Shown: positions 36,470 to 46,798, numbered from the stretch's first letter. The stretch is DNA of 64,000 nt from Terriglobus albidus (GCF_008000815.1 NZ_CP042806.1:5828001-5892000), one strand, 5' to 3'. The notes: generated from the letters alone by a model not told the origin. Made by a program: numbers and translations.

Positions 36470-37270
36470 ATGTACCGATCTGTGAAATCGAGCCGGCCGC
36501 GGTGGGGATCGAGCTGGCTGCGGTGGTTTGGCATTTTTGTGGCGTTCACGGCCACGGCGAAGACACAGACTGCATCGCCGCAAGCTCCGGCGGCCACGAC
36601 ATCAGAACATCGCACGCCCAAGTCCTCCCGCGAAGCTCTGCAGGAGCGCGGTGTCGGCGTCGATCCTGACTCCTTGATGAAGGCGCTCTCGCACTCCGAT
36701 CCAGAGGTGCGGCGTCTGGCCGCCATGCGGCTGGGGACGGACAACGTACGCAGTGCGACACCGGCGCTGAAATCGGCACTGCAGAAAGAGACCGACTCGG
36801 GCGTCACCCTCAGCATGATGGGCTCCCTGTTTCGGCTGGCGCCGCGGTCGGGAGAGTCCTATGTCGCCGGGCTCTGCCAGGACCCTGCGCTGGGTATCCA
36901 GGTCAATCTCGCCGTCGCCAACGCACTCACCACACTGGATGTAGCTCAGGCCGCCCGTGCATGCGCTCCAACCTTAGAAGCGTGGGTAACGAAGAATTCC
37001 CCTAACCCGGACGATGCCGCCAACGCGCTCACCGCACTGGCCTCGCTGCAATCGAAGCTCGACGAAGAGACCGTGGTGCGCCTGCGCAAGCTGTCCATCG
37101 GCTTCCTGGCCGGGCAGGAGTTCGGCCGGCGTATTGCCGCGATCGAGTGGCTCAGCCGCGACCGCTCCGCCGAGGCGCAGAAGGCCCTGGAGCAGGCCAT
37201 GGATACGGAAAAAGACCCGGCCCTGCGCGATCTGATGAAACATATCGTGAATTCCCGGCCGGCGAAGTAG
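36470..37270 (+). CDS. HEAT-repeat-containing exported protein
   Basis: A 266-residue protein with a basic N terminus and hydrophobic helix (about 16-35, WLRWFGIFVAFTATAK) acting as signal or anchor, a low-complexity Ala/Pro/Gln linker, then HEAT-like helical repeats (LMKALSHSDPEVRRLAAMRLG and several more) to the C terminus. HEAT repeats form scaffolds for protein contacts. No enzyme motif. GAGGAGTTG precedes the ATG. It lies 50 bp after the Fic gene and 81 bp before argG, on the same strand; a functional link to either is not evident. Confidence 0.75.
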   Translation: MYRSVKSSRPRWGSSWLRWFGIFVAFTATAKTQTASPQAPAATTSEHRTPKSSREALQERGVGVDPDSLMKALSHSDPEVRRLAAMRLGTDNVRSATPALKSALQKETDSGVTLSMMGSLFRLAPRSGESYVAGLCQDPALGIQVNLAVANALTTLDVAQAARACAPTLEAWVTKNSPNPDDAANALTALASLQSKLDEETVVRLRKLSIGFLAGQEFGRRIAAIEWLSRDRSAEAQKALEQAMDTEKDPALRDLMKHIVNSRPAK

Positions 37271-37351
37271 AGCCCAATCCGGCTTCCCGTACCACGGCAC
37301 GTAAAATAAAAGAAAAACGTCCAGCACTCTTGCTAGGACCTTGAGGTTTGA

Positions 37352-38689
<1,338 letters not shown>

Positions 38690-38704
38690 TTGGTTTTTCT
38701 AATG

Positions 38705-38862
38705 GGTGGGAGCCGTGGGCTTCAGCCCACGGTTTAGCAGCAACATAAGGATTGGGCTTTAGCCCTGGGCTTTTCTTCTGCCCGACAGAAGAGGCCCAGG
38801 GCTAAAGCCCAATTTATTTAAGAGCTTCTATCAGCGGGCTGAAGCCCGCTGCTCCCACCCAT
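38705..38862. repeat. Repeat family D, copy 1
   Basis: A composite inverted repeat: GTGGGAGCCGTGGGCTTCAG at the left and its approximate inverse AGCGGGCTGAAGCCCGCTGC..CCCAC at the right, with the inner pair GGGCTTTAGCCCTGGGC and GCCCAGGGCTAAAGCCC. A second copy is at 60914-61066. It lies between argG and the AraC gene and may serve as a transcription barrier. Confidence 0.85.
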
Positions 38863-38889
38863 TCGTGCCCGTAGGAAGACTTTCCCCTA

Positions 38890-39777
38890 TCAACTCGCCT
38901 GCAGCCGCCACTCCGTCGGGGTACATCCGACACGCTCGCGGAAGGCGCGGGTGAAGTTCACCGGCGAGTTGAAGCCGCAACGAACTGCGATCTCTCCAAC
39001 AGACGCCGCAGAATGCCTCAGCAACGCCTTCGCCTCATCCATCCTCCGGTCCAACAGATACTGATGCGGAGTCTGCCCGGTGCTGCTACGGAAGGCGCGC
39101 GCGAAGTGGAAGGGGCTGATCTCCAGCTCCTCGGCGATCTCGTCCAGGCGCAGGTCCGTGGTGAGGTGTTCGTTCATGAACTCCATCGCCCGGCGCAGCT
39201 GGGGCCGTGGCAGCCCGCCCTTGATCACCGGGGACTTATAAGCTCCGCCCGCATACTTCCGAAGCAGATGATGCTGCAGGTCAAGCGACAGCAGGTTGGC
39301 ATACAGGCTTCCCAGTGGCCAGCCGTCGTGTACCTGTCTGCCCATCTCCATCAACAGATTGCGCAGGCCGCTGTCGGTCGCCGACCATTGCGGGGAGAAG
39401 TTCACCTCCGGCGAGCCTGTCGTCTCCTCCGCCAATCTGGCGATCTCGTTCGACTTCAGCGAGAGCAGCAGGCGATCCGAGGGCCCAGTCCAGCGCAGCC
39501 GGTCGCGGGTGCCCGCCGGCAGCACGATCATCGATCCCGGCGCAGTGGTCTCGACCCGGTTCTTCCCTTCTGTCCACCACTCGAAGTCCGAATCGCCGCT
39601 GAGCTGCAGGTGGAGACACAGATCTCCGTGCTCATGTTCGGGGATCTCCATGGGCTTGACGGAGTGGCGCTCCAGCACCACACCCGACCATGGCTGCTCC
39701 GCCGCCTGGACCGGCTCCGGCAACAGAGGGACAAGGTCCCGGTTGCGGATCACCAGAATGCGGTCGGCCGAGCTCAT
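38890..39777 (-). CDS. AraC-family transcriptional regulator
   Basis: A 295-residue activator with an N-terminal cupin-like sensing domain (about 25-120, including HEHGDLCLHLQLSGDSDFEW) and a C-terminal double helix-turn-helix (about 190-290: LRLDEIAEELEISPFHFARA and SVGEIAVRCGFNSPVNFTRA, FRERVGCTPTEWR). It binds DNA near target promoters, probably in response to a small effector. The adjacent genes are a tiny membrane peptide (divergent) and argG (convergent); neither is an obvious target. Confidence 0.9.
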   Translation of the reverse strand: MSSADRILVIRNRDLVPLLPEPVQAAEQPWSGVVLERHSVKPMEIPEHEHGDLCLHLQLSGDSDFEWWTEGKNRVETTAPGSMIVLPAGTRDRLRWTGPSDRLLLSLKSNEIARLAEETTGSPEVNFSPQWSATDSGLRNLLMEMGRQVHDGWPLGSLYANLLSLDLQHHLLRKYAGGAYKSPVIKGGLPRPQLRRAMEFMNEHLTTDLRLDEIAEELEISPFHFARAFRSSTGQTPHQYLLDRRMDEAKALLRHSAASVGEIAVRCGFNSPVNFTRAFRERVGCTPTEWRLQAS

Positions 39778-39878
39778 GTTTTAAGAGTACGCTCCTCATT
39801 CCAGCAAGATTTGCATACTCCGGGACCCGGGCAGCGACATCCTAAGTACGGATCGAAAGTTGGATCGGGGAGGCTACC

Positions 39879-40046
39879 ATGGGCAAGTTTACGGAGTGGG
39901 TCAGCGAATCATTCATCTGGGGCGTAGGCGTCACCCGCCCGAAGCCAGGCAGCGAGCGCTTTGCCGCACGTTACATCACCGGACTTCTGCTGGGAGCCAT
40001 TGCGCTTCTCGCAGCCGTTTTCCTGGCTGTTGTCACGCACATCTAA
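39879..40046 (+). CDS. Small single-helix membrane peptide
   Basis: A 55-residue peptide starting MGKFTEWVSESFIWGVGVTR with one hydrophobic helix at the C terminus (about 33-53, ITGLLLGAIALLAAVFLAVV). GGGGAGGCTACC sits directly upstream of the ATG, a strong ribosome-binding site. No family recognised. It is divergent from the AraC gene by 101 bp and could be under its control. Confidence 0.6.
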   Translation: MGKFTEWVSESFIWGVGVTRPKPGSERFAARYITGLLLGAIALLAAVFLAVVTHI

Positions 40047-40153
40047 AGCCGGCTGACTGCCTTCGCAAGCCGGTCAGTGGCTACAGAAGTTGAGCGACAT
40101 TTATTGGCAGATCTGGCATCGAATGAGCGAGATCTTTAAGGAGTCGCTCAGTT

Positions 40154-40591
40154 ATGCCAGGTCGTCCTACGTGGTCGGGATCGCTTCAGATTTCGCTCGT
40201 TTCCATCGCAGTTAAGATCTTTCCGGCGACCAATCCTGCACGCCAGGTCGAGTTCCATCAGATCGACCGGTAGCTTCGCGACTCCAAATCGGCGCTGACT
40301 GGGGCGAAAGATGTAGCGGTGGATGCGGATGAGCTGTCTCTGGCAAAGCAGCTCATCAACGGAAGCACCTCAAAGTTCGATCTCAGCGCTTATAAAGATG
40401 ACTACGATGCCGCCGTCAAGAAACTGGTGGAGGCAAAGCGCAAAGGCAAACCTCTTCCTGAAGAAGAGCCGCAGCCGGCGAAACCCAAAGTCGTCAACAT
40501 CATGGATGCGCTGCGCAACAGCCTTGCGGAGACGAAGAAGCCAAAGCGGACGAAGGCGAAAAAGAGCAGCAGGCGAAAGAAGGCAGCTTAA
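40154..40591 (+). pseudogene. Ku-protein relic (internal deletion and stop)
   Basis: The first 39 codons (MPGRPTWSGSLQISLVSIAV then KIFPATN..VEFHQIDR) match the N terminus of the bacterial Ku DNA-end-binding protein. A TAG at 40271 ends this frame. Without a frame change, the sequence from about 40274 on (DVAVDADELSLAKQLINGST, YKDDYDAAVKKLVEAKRKGK) matches the Ku C-terminal region, and a lysine-rich tail ends it. About 150-190 residues of the central Ku core are absent, so an internal deletion joined the two ends, giving the in-frame stop. Intact Ku recruits LigD in non-homologous end joining; this copy cannot encode a working protein. No ligD is seen here. Confidence 0.82.
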
Positions 40592-40684
40592 GGGCGTATC
40601 GATAAGTTCGTTCTGTTCAAGCGCTGCCCCTAGGAGCCCCCGATCGGCCTGCCCTTCGTCCAACCGGAAAAAGTGTCAATCCGA

Positions 40685-40800
40685 TAGAGCATTTTTCCTG
40701 TAGGTGTCGTGCAGAGCTTGTGCATCTATGGGCGTTTTCCGCGATGAAAACGCCGCTGCAAGCTCCTCCCGGGATACCCAGCAACAGGAAAAATACTCTA
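40685..40800. mobile_element. MITE-B copy 4
   Basis: TAGAGCATTTTTCCTGT and ACAGGAAAAATACTCTA are the terminal repeats, core GGGCGTTTTC..GAAAACGCC. It ends 11 bp before the TTG proposed as the start of the ABC permease. A frame beginning inside the element at 40704 reads straight into the permease gene. Confidence 0.88.
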
Positions 40801-40811
40801 GAATTTCAATA

Positions 40812-41909
40812 TTGCTTACCAAGCTTACATTTGCCAATCTTGCGCACCGTCCTGTTCGAACGCTGCTTAGCATCCTGGCCATCGCGGTTGAAGTAACCAT
40901 GATCCTCACCCTCGTTGGAGTGAGCAATGGCACTTTGCATGAATCAGCTCGCCGTGCGCGTGGAAGTGGAGCAGACATTCTGGTACGCGCACCCGGCGCC
41001 TCGTCGGCACTGACGCTGAGTTCCTCCCCGATGAGCGACAAGTTCGTCAACATTCTTCGGCAGGAACCGCATATTGTGTTGGCGACTGGAACGATGGTGC
41101 AGCCGCTCGAACTCTTCGATACGATCACCGGCATCGATCTGTATCAGTTCACCCGTATGAGCGGAGGCTTCCGCTTCACGCAGGGTGGGCCTCCGGTTAA
41201 CGACATGGACATGATCGTGGACGAACCCTATGCCCGTGAAAAGCATCTGCACGTTGGCAGCACCGTCACGCTGCTGACACAGAAGTGGACTATCTCCGGA
41301 ATCTACGAGCCCGGGAAGCTGGCTCGTATCTGCGTCAAATTACCCGTGCTGCAGCGCGTTACGGGAAATCCTGGCCGCTTGAGCCAGGTGTATCTCAAGG
41401 TCGACGATTCCGGTAAGGCACAGAGCATTGTCGATGCCCTGCGGAAGACCTACCCGGAATATCCGATCTACACCATGGAGTACTACACCTCGCTGCTTCA
41501 GGTAAGCAGTGTAGGGCTCCTGCGCAATTTCACCTATGTCGTGATTGGCGTTGCCATGATCGTCGGATTCATTGTCGTCTTCATGGCCATGTATACGGCC
41601 GTTCTTGAACGAACAAGGGAGATCGGCATTCTTAAGGCAGTCGGCAGTTCCTCAGGCATGATCCTCAACATGCTCTTACGCGAGACTTTGCTGCTGGCAG
41701 TCATAGGGACCATCGTCGGCATTCTACTGACGTATGTCACTCAATGGCTGATCGTTCACTTTGCTCCAGGTGGAATGACGCAGGAGACAGTGTACGCATG
41801 GTGGCCCATTACCGGGGCAATCGCCATTGTTGGATCTCTGGCCGGCGCAATTGTTCCGGGCCTGAAAGCGGTCCGTCAGGACGCGACGGAGGCTCTCTCT
41901 TATGAGTAA
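40812..41909 (+). CDS. MacB/FtsX-type ABC transporter permease
   Basis: About 365 residues. One transmembrane helix near the N terminus (TLLSILAIAVEVTMILTLVG), a periplasmic MacB-like core domain (about 45-235), then three transmembrane helices near the C terminus (NFTYVVIGVAMIVGFIVVFM; AVIGTIVGILLTYVTQWLIV; ITGAIAIVGSLAGAIVPGLK). Such permeases act in export or mechanotransmission across the envelope with a paired ATPase, which follows with an 8-bp overlap. The start is uncertain: the expected Met is missing, a TTG at 40812 gives the normal N terminus, and longer starts (40704, 40728) lie in the MITE-B copy. The insertion may have replaced the original start region. Confidence 0.82.
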   Translation: MLTKLTFANLAHRPVRTLLSILAIAVEVTMILTLVGVSNGTLHESARRARGSGADILVRAPGASSALTLSSSPMSDKFVNILRQEPHIVLATGTMVQPLELFDTITGIDLYQFTRMSGGFRFTQGGPPVNDMDMIVDEPYAREKHLHVGSTVTLLTQKWTISGIYEPGKLARICVKLPVLQRVTGNPGRLSQVYLKVDDSGKAQSIVDALRKTYPEYPIYTMEYYTSLLQVSSVGLLRNFTYVVIGVAMIVGFIVVFMAMYTAVLERTREIGILKAVGSSSGMILNMLLRETLLLAVIGTIVGILLTYVTQWLIVHFAPGGMTQETVYAWWPITGAIAIVGSLAGAIVPGLKAVRQDATEALSYE

Positions 41910-42585
41910 AATGCCCTTCATTCAGGTTCGCAAGCTGACCAAGACATACCGGGTAGGCGATGTGGATGTGCATGCCCTACGCGGGATGGATCTCGACGTT
42001 GCCAAAGGCGAGTTCATCGCGGTCGTTGGGTCGTCTGGATCAGGCAAGTCCACTCTCTTCAATATCCTGGGAGGGCTAACTCCTCCTTCGACCGGAAGCA
42101 TCCATATTGGAGGCAAGGATTTGTCTCACATGACGAATGCCGAACGGACGAACATGCGTAAGAACACGGTGGGTTTTGTATTTCAGAAGTACAACTTGCT
42201 GCCAACTCTTTCAGCAGAAGACAACATCAAGATTGTGAAATACATCGGCGGAAATGGGACAGATCTTGATTCCCCCTTCCAGGACGTTCTTCATCTACTT
42301 GGAATCGCGGAGAGGCTCAAACACAAGCCCCGGGCGCTGTCGGGTGGGCAGCAGCAGCGAGTTGCGATTGCCCGCGCCATCGTGAACCGACCCGCCATTT
42401 TGCTCGCAGATGAGCCGACGGGAAACCTCGACAGCCAGAACTCGATAGCAGTGCTCAAGCTACTCAAGGACCTGAACGAGCGTCTCGGTCAGACTATCTT
42501 GATGATCACGCATGATGAAGAGGCAGCCTCATATGCGCACCGCAGGGTTCACATGAAGGACGGGCAATTGGTCCGGACTGCCTAG
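41902..42585 (+). CDS. ABC transporter ATP-binding protein (LolD/MacB-type)
   Basis: A 227-residue ATPase with Walker [11 protein letters not shown] (42-51), the signature [16 protein letters not shown] (near 146), Walker [11 protein letters not shown] (near 165) and the switch histidine ILMITHDEE. It energises the permease encoded just upstream (8-bp overlap). The short length with no extra domain is typical of the LolD/MacB type. The substrate is unknown; no adaptor protein is encoded nearby. Confidence 0.93.
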   Translation: MSKMPFIQVRKLTKTYRVGDVDVHALRGMDLDVAKGEFIAVVGSSGSGKSTLFNILGGLTPPSTGSIHIGGKDLSHMTNAERTNMRKNTVGFVFQKYNLLPTLSAEDNIKIVKYIGGNGTDLDSPFQDVLHLLGIAERLKHKPRALSGGQQQRVAIARAIVNRPAILLADEPTGNLDSQNSIAVLKLLKDLNERLGQTILMITHDEEAASYAHRRVHMKDGQLVRTA

Positions 42586-42674
42586 AGCCCAGCAACCCAC
42601 ATTTCCAGTTCACCGGGAGATTATTTTCTGTAACTCCTGGGACGCCATAGCGTCCTACTGCCGGGAGAACAGCG

Positions 42675-43163
42675 ATGAGCCAGGCCCTGCCGTTGTGGCA
42701 TCGTGCACAAGAGACGTTGAAACCGTACGCCACCATTCCCCTGCGGCTGATCGTGGGATATGGTTTTCTTGCCCATGGAATCGCCAAATGGAGCAAGGGA
42801 CCGGAGACATTCGCGGCCATTCTCACGATGGCGCATGTCCCTGCGCCTCACCTGATGGCCTGGCTCACCATATTCATCGAAGTCTTCGGTGGAATCGCGG
42901 TACTGTGCGGCGCTTTCGTGAACCTGGTGGCTCTTCCGGCGATTGGCCTGTTAGTCGTCGCGATTCTGACCGTTCATCTGCCGTATGGCTTCACCTCCAT
43001 CAAACTGATAAAGATCGTCGATGGCCGCGCTCAGTTCGGCCCTCCGGGGTACGAGTGCAATCTGATCTATATCGCTTGTATCGTGGCTCTTGTGATGGCT
43101 GGTTCCGGTCCGTGGTCGATCGATGCCTGGCGCCTTCGCAGGAGGGCGGACCAGTCCGTCTAG
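42675..43163 (+). CDS. DoxX-family membrane protein
   Basis: A 162-residue inner-membrane protein with four transmembrane helices and the family hallmarks LRLIVGYGFLAHGIAKWSKG at the N-terminal helix. DoxX proteins are small membrane proteins linked to redox or sulfur processes in other organisms, but many are of unknown role. GGGAGAACAGCG is upstream of the ATG. It is 89 bp after the ABC ATPase gene on the same strand and could share its transcript. The 43164-43274 gap downstream contains GTCATCCTGAGCGAAG, a fragment that I recognise as another common dispersed sequence. Confidence 0.82.
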   Translation: MSQALPLWHRAQETLKPYATIPLRLIVGYGFLAHGIAKWSKGPETFAAILTMAHVPAPHLMAWLTIFIEVFGGIAVLCGAFVNLVALPAIGLLVVAILTVHLPYGFTSIKLIKIVDGRAQFGPPGYECNLIYIACIVALVMAGSGPWSIDAWRLRRRADQSV

Positions 43164-43274
43164 TATGGTGCCTCAGAAGTTCTTGTCATAAGTGTTGTCA
43201 TCCTGAGCGAAGTGAAGGACCTGCTTTTTCAACGCTTCGGACGGTGCTCTTCATGATGTGATACGAGTGCTCGG

Positions 43275-43352
43275 GATACTGAAGCCGAGCCCATGTCCCC
43301 GAGGGACACCACCCCAACGAACAAGTTCGTTGGGGACCCCGGACATTGATGG
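43275..43352. repeat. Repeat family E, copy 2 (split by IS110-type element; continues 44723-44762)
   Basis: CCCCGAGGGACACCACCCCA followed by ACGAACAAGTTCGT and TGGGGACCCC is the palindromic core of family E. After the insertion, ATGGGCTATCTCAAATATG and TCGATGCG at 44739-44765 correspond, reversed, to the flank seen at 60811-60837 (TATCGACAAATTCGGGATAG). The IS110-type element therefore entered this repeat. Confidence 0.7.
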
Positions 43353-43436
43353 GATAAGGAAGAAGGCTTCAGCGAAGATCGAGATAGGTAAGGGTTAGAG
43401 GACTGACCTATCGGGAAGATCAGGAGAAGCCTTCTT

Positions 43437-44489
43437 ATGCAGATTGTAGGTTGTGATTTCCATCCGCAGTGGCAGCAGGTTTCATTTTTAGATCAGGAGA
43501 CTGGCGAGTACCGGGAAGCGAAGCTGGTCAACGGGGACGGGGAGGCGGAGCGGTTCTACCGGTCGTTGTCTCCAGGAGCGCTTGTAGGGATCGAGTCGTG
43601 CGGCAACGCGCAGTGGTTTATTGATCTGCTAGGCAGTCTGGGTCACACGGTGTGGGTCGGAGATGCGGCGAAGATCCGAGCCAGCTATGTACGGAAGCAG
43701 AAGACGGACCGCCGGGATGCGGACCATATCCTGAAGCTGCTGGTGGAGGACCGGTTTCCGCGGTTGTGGACGCCTTCAGCCAAGCAGCGGGATCTTCGTC
43801 AGCTGCTGATCCACCGACACAAGCTGGTGGAGATCCGGACCCGGGTGAAGAACGGGCTGCAGCACCTGGCGATGAACCGTGGCGTACAGAAGCAGTCGCG
43901 GCTGTGGAGCGTTCGGGGGAGGGCTGAGTTGGAAAAGCTTCCTCTGGAGGGCTGGAGTGCCCGGCGACGGGAGGATCTGCTGGAGCTGATGAAGGGTCTG
44001 GATCAGCAGATCAAGGAGCTGGATGAGGCAGTCGTGCAGGCGGCCAGGGAGGATGCGAAGGCGGAGCTGTTGATGAGCCAGCCGGGAGTCGGTCCGATCA
44101 CGGCGATGGCCTTCGTACTGACGATCGGCGATGTGAGCCGGTTCGAGTACAGCGGGAAGGTCGCCAGCTATCTGGGCCTGATCCCCAGCGAATACACCTC
44201 GGGCGGCAAGCGCAAACTGGGAGCCATCAGCAAGCAGGGCAACCGGTTCATGCGCCAGTTGCTGGTCGAAGCAGCTCAGACGGCCTGCCGGCTGGATGAA
44301 GGATTTCGAAAGCAGTATCAGGCTCGCTGCCACCACAAGCCGAAAGCAGTGGCCAAGGTGGCGGCAGCAAGGAGGTTAGCAGTGCGGCTCTACTGGATGC
44401 TCAGGCTGAACAAACGCTATCCAGAGATCGCCCATATCGAGAGCAGCTCGGGGGTGCCCCTGGCCATCCATGGTCGTGACGTTGAGTGA
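43437..44489 (+). CDS. IS110-family transposase (DEDD, IS1111-like)
   Basis: A 350-residue recombinase with the RuvC-like DEDD domain at the N terminus (VGCDFHPQWQQV, IESCGNAQWF, KQKTDRRDADHILKLL) and the transposase_20 domain with the catalytic Ser region near 210-300 (LLMSQPGVGPITAMAFVLTI and the following SYLGLIPSEYTSGGKR). These enzymes insert and excise by an RNA-guided recombination using a bridge RNA from the element. Intact frame, usual length. The start at 43437 has AGGAGAAGCCTTCTT upstream. Confidence 0.93.
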   Translation: MQIVGCDFHPQWQQVSFLDQETGEYREAKLVNGDGEAERFYRSLSPGALVGIESCGNAQWFIDLLGSLGHTVWVGDAAKIRASYVRKQKTDRRDADHILKLLVEDRFPRLWTPSAKQRDLRQLLIHRHKLVEIRTRVKNGLQHLAMNRGVQKQSRLWSVRGRAELEKLPLEGWSARRREDLLELMKGLDQQIKELDEAVVQAAREDAKAELLMSQPGVGPITAMAFVLTIGDVSRFEYSGKVASYLGLIPSEYTSGGKRKLGAISKQGNRFMRQLLVEAAQTACRLDEGFRKQYQARCHHKPKAVAKVAAARRLAVRLYWMLRLNKRYPEIAHIESSSGVPLAIHGRDVE

Positions 44490-44709
44490 GCGCTTTCGCA
44501 TCCAGCACAGGCTGGATGTCCGCATAGAAGCATCATGGCCTGTTGTATATGGTCGAATCGATGGTTGGTGGGGCTAGGCCCCACAGAGATGTGATGCAGC
44601 GTTGAGTTACCCCAGAAGACACCGGTCCTCTAACCCCTTGCCTCTGGACTCTCAAACGGTGCTCCCGCATCGAATAATGACGTACGCTCTTTTTACCCCT
44701 TGACACAGT
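44490..44709 (+). ncRNA. Candidate bridge RNA region of the IS110/IS1111-type element
   Basis: The 233-bp non-coding tail between the transposase stop and the right end contains hairpins: CATCCAGC/GCTGGATG at 44499-44518 and GTGGGGC/GCCCCAC with a 3-nt loop at 44568-44584. In IS1111-group elements the bridge RNA is encoded downstream of the transposase, so this is the expected place. The precise transcript ends and the guide loops are not determined. Confidence 0.45.
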
Positions 44710-44767
44710 CTTCTTCCTTATCGAGGGGCACCCTGTACATGGGCTATCTCAAATATGTCGATGCGCT

Positions 44768-46798
44768 CTAACTGCTCTCTTTCAAACGCGGAAAGGACGT
44801 AATGCGGAGCTTGGCTGCCGCATACGGAACCAGTGCAATCGTCTCTTCCTTCTCCGCACTCTCGACCGGGCTCTCCGGCACAACTGCGGCTGTCCCTTCA
44901 TTCGCCATCCACGAAGGCAACAGCTTTGCCTTAACCTGCAATTGCGTTGGAGTTCCTTCGGCTGCGAATGGCCGGTCTCCCAATGCACGTTCCGTGACCG
45001 TAATCTTCTGCGATGAGCCTGCAGGATCGACCGCAAGCGCATAGTTCCAGCGCGAGCTGGGATAGACCTGCCAGTCCGCAGTCATTCCACGGTCGCGCAG
45101 CTTCAGCCAGTCCTGCCCGATGTTGTAGGAGAAGACCAGCGGGCCGCGCTCTACCGAGACCGAGTTGTTGAAGCCCGTGATCACGCGAGGCTGCATGGGG
45201 AAGCTGATGGTGATGACGTCTCCCTGCTTCCATTCTCGATCCACACGCGCGAAGGTGCCGGCGCTCGGTGCGTTTTCCTTGCGGCCATTCACCGCGATCT
45301 CCGCACCATCTGCCCAGCCGGGAATCCGCAACAGGAATGGAAACTTCACTGGCTTCGATGGATTGACGGCCATGCGGATACTGCCGCGAAAGGGGTACTC
45401 CGTCTCCTGGGCGATGTGGACGTTAGTTCCCTGCAGCTTGAGCTGCGCTTCGCACGGACTGTACGCAGCAGCCACAACTGCGCCTTGCGCTGAGGTCATG
45501 AATAGATTGGCTGCGAACTTCGGCCATCCCTGGCTGAAGTTCGCGGTGCAGCAACCGAAGTGAGGTTCTAATCCATATAAATTCGATTCCGGACCATTGG
45601 TCGACCATGGCTCCTTGTGCAGGCTGCATTCGACCTGGTTGGGCTGCTGATCATACTGATGTGCCCACATGTCGTCCGTCATGGTTCCGGGTAATGCATT
45701 GAAGGCCAGCTTCTCGAGCCGGTCTGCAAGCGAGGCATCGCCCAAGACAGCCAGCGACTGTTCCAGCGAGTACATGTACTCCACCACGGTGCAGAGCTCC
45801 GATCCCTGCGATGGGCTCCGACCTGCGAGATGTTCGTCGCAGGAAAACATACCGTTAGGCAGGCCATGGTAGCGATCGAGTTCCGCGATCATCTTCAATA
45901 CAGCCTGCCGGTCAGAGTCCGCACCGGAGACGCGCGACCAGATGGCTCCTGTCTTCACGGCCTGCCCGTTGTTCACGCCGTGCGTCGCGAGCTTGATGTC
46001 TTTGAAGCCCGGCATCTTCTCCATCTGATCGAGATGGGCAGACGACATCTTCTCTTTGTATTGAAAGTTCTCGTACTGCGCCATCCAGTCGTATCCCTGT
46101 GCGCGCAGAAGCTTTGCAAGATCGAGCAACGCCGGATCAGGCGCGCGATCGTAGAGCCACAGCACGGTCAGGACCTGGTCCTGCCAGCGAAATCTTCCCC
46201 ATGATGTGAGCGGCCGATTCGGCAGCGCTGCGAGCTGGTACTTGAAGTAACGCTGCATCATGGGAACGACGCGTGGATCGGCAGTAGCCTCCTGATACTG
46301 AGCAAGCGCCTTCAGCATGACCATGCGTGGCCACCAGTCGTTATTCGAGGCCGGTCCGAACATGCCATCCGCAGTCTGACTCTTGAGTGTCCAATCCACG
46401 AACCGCTGCGCCTTCGCCTTGAGGCGTTCATCACCGAGCAGATACGCCAGCGGGATTAGGCCATCCAGAAAATACGGTCCGCGCTCCCATGATTCTCCGG
46501 TGCCGCCGAGCCAGCCGCTCTTGGGGCCAACGTCAGGCCAGGTCTCATCCAGATGCCCGCTAAGCCCGTTCGCCTGAATCTCCAGTTGGCGTCTGAGCCA
46601 TCCCTTCGGCTGAACGCTTCCCAGCGGAAGCAACTGGAATTCGCCGGTGCGTACGGACTTCGCTGGATCGCCTAGCCAGTCAAATGACGAATCAAAAACT
46701 GGTGATGCCGACGCGAGTCCCGCATACTTCATGAACTGACGGCGGCTTAGGTTTGGACGGAAACGAGAGAACAAATCTGCCTCCACAACACAGCGCAA
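44768..46798 (-). CDS. GH127-type glycoside hydrolase (beta-L-arabinofuranosidase family, DUF1680)
   Basis: A 676-residue exported enzyme. The N terminus has a twin-arginine-like signal (SRRQFMKYAGLASAS). The catalytic part is an (alpha/alpha)6 barrel with the GH127 landmarks CTVVEYMYSLEQSLAVLG, holding the likely catalytic Glu, and FGCCTANFSQGWPKF, with the cysteine pair that binds Zn in characterised family members. A C-terminal beta-sandwich follows. GH127 enzymes release beta-L-arabinofuranose from plant glycoproteins or polysaccharides. It is isolated here, with the IS110-type element right after its 3' end and repeats before its start. Confidence 0.9.
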   Translation of the reverse strand: MRCVVEADLFSRFRPNLSRRQFMKYAGLASASPVFDSSFDWLGDPAKSVRTGEFQLLPLGSVQPKGWLRRQLEIQANGLSGHLDETWPDVGPKSGWLGGTGESWERGPYFLDGLIPLAYLLGDERLKAKAQRFVDWTLKSQTADGMFGPASNNDWWPRMVMLKALAQYQEATADPRVVPMMQRYFKYQLAALPNRPLTSWGRFRWQDQVLTVLWLYDRAPDPALLDLAKLLRAQGYDWMAQYENFQYKEKMSSAHLDQMEKMPGFKDIKLATHGVNNGQAVKTGAIWSRVSGADSDRQAVLKMIAELDRYHGLPNGMFSCDEHLAGRSPSQGSELCTVVEYMYSLEQSLAVLGDASLADRLEKLAFNALPGTMTDDMWAHQYDQQPNQVECSLHKEPWSTNGPESNLYGLEPHFGCCTANFSQGWPKFAANLFMTSAQGAVVAAAYSPCEAQLKLQGTNVHIAQETEYPFRGSIRMAVNPSKPVKFPFLLRIPGWADGAEIAVNGRKENAPSAGTFARVDREWKQGDVITISFPMQPRVITGFNNSVSVERGPLVFSYNIGQDWLKLRDRGMTADWQVYPSSRWNYALAVDPAGSSQKITVTERALGDRPFAAEGTPTQLQVKAKLLPSWMANEGTAAVVPESPVESAEKEETIALVPYAAAKLRITSFPRLKESS

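Larger units (their letters stand above)
43353..44722 (+). mobile_element. IS110-family element, IS1111-like with inverted repeats
   Basis: About 1,370 bp. Subterminal inverted repeats GATAAGGAAGAAG (43353-43365) and CTTCTTCCTTATC (44710-44722) mark the ends; a further inverted pair GGGTTAGAGGAC (43392) and GTCCTCTAACCC (44625) lies inside. Such inverted repeats are typical of the IS1111 subgroup and absent in classic IS110. No target duplication is visible, as expected for this family. The transposase is intact. Confidence 0.85.
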
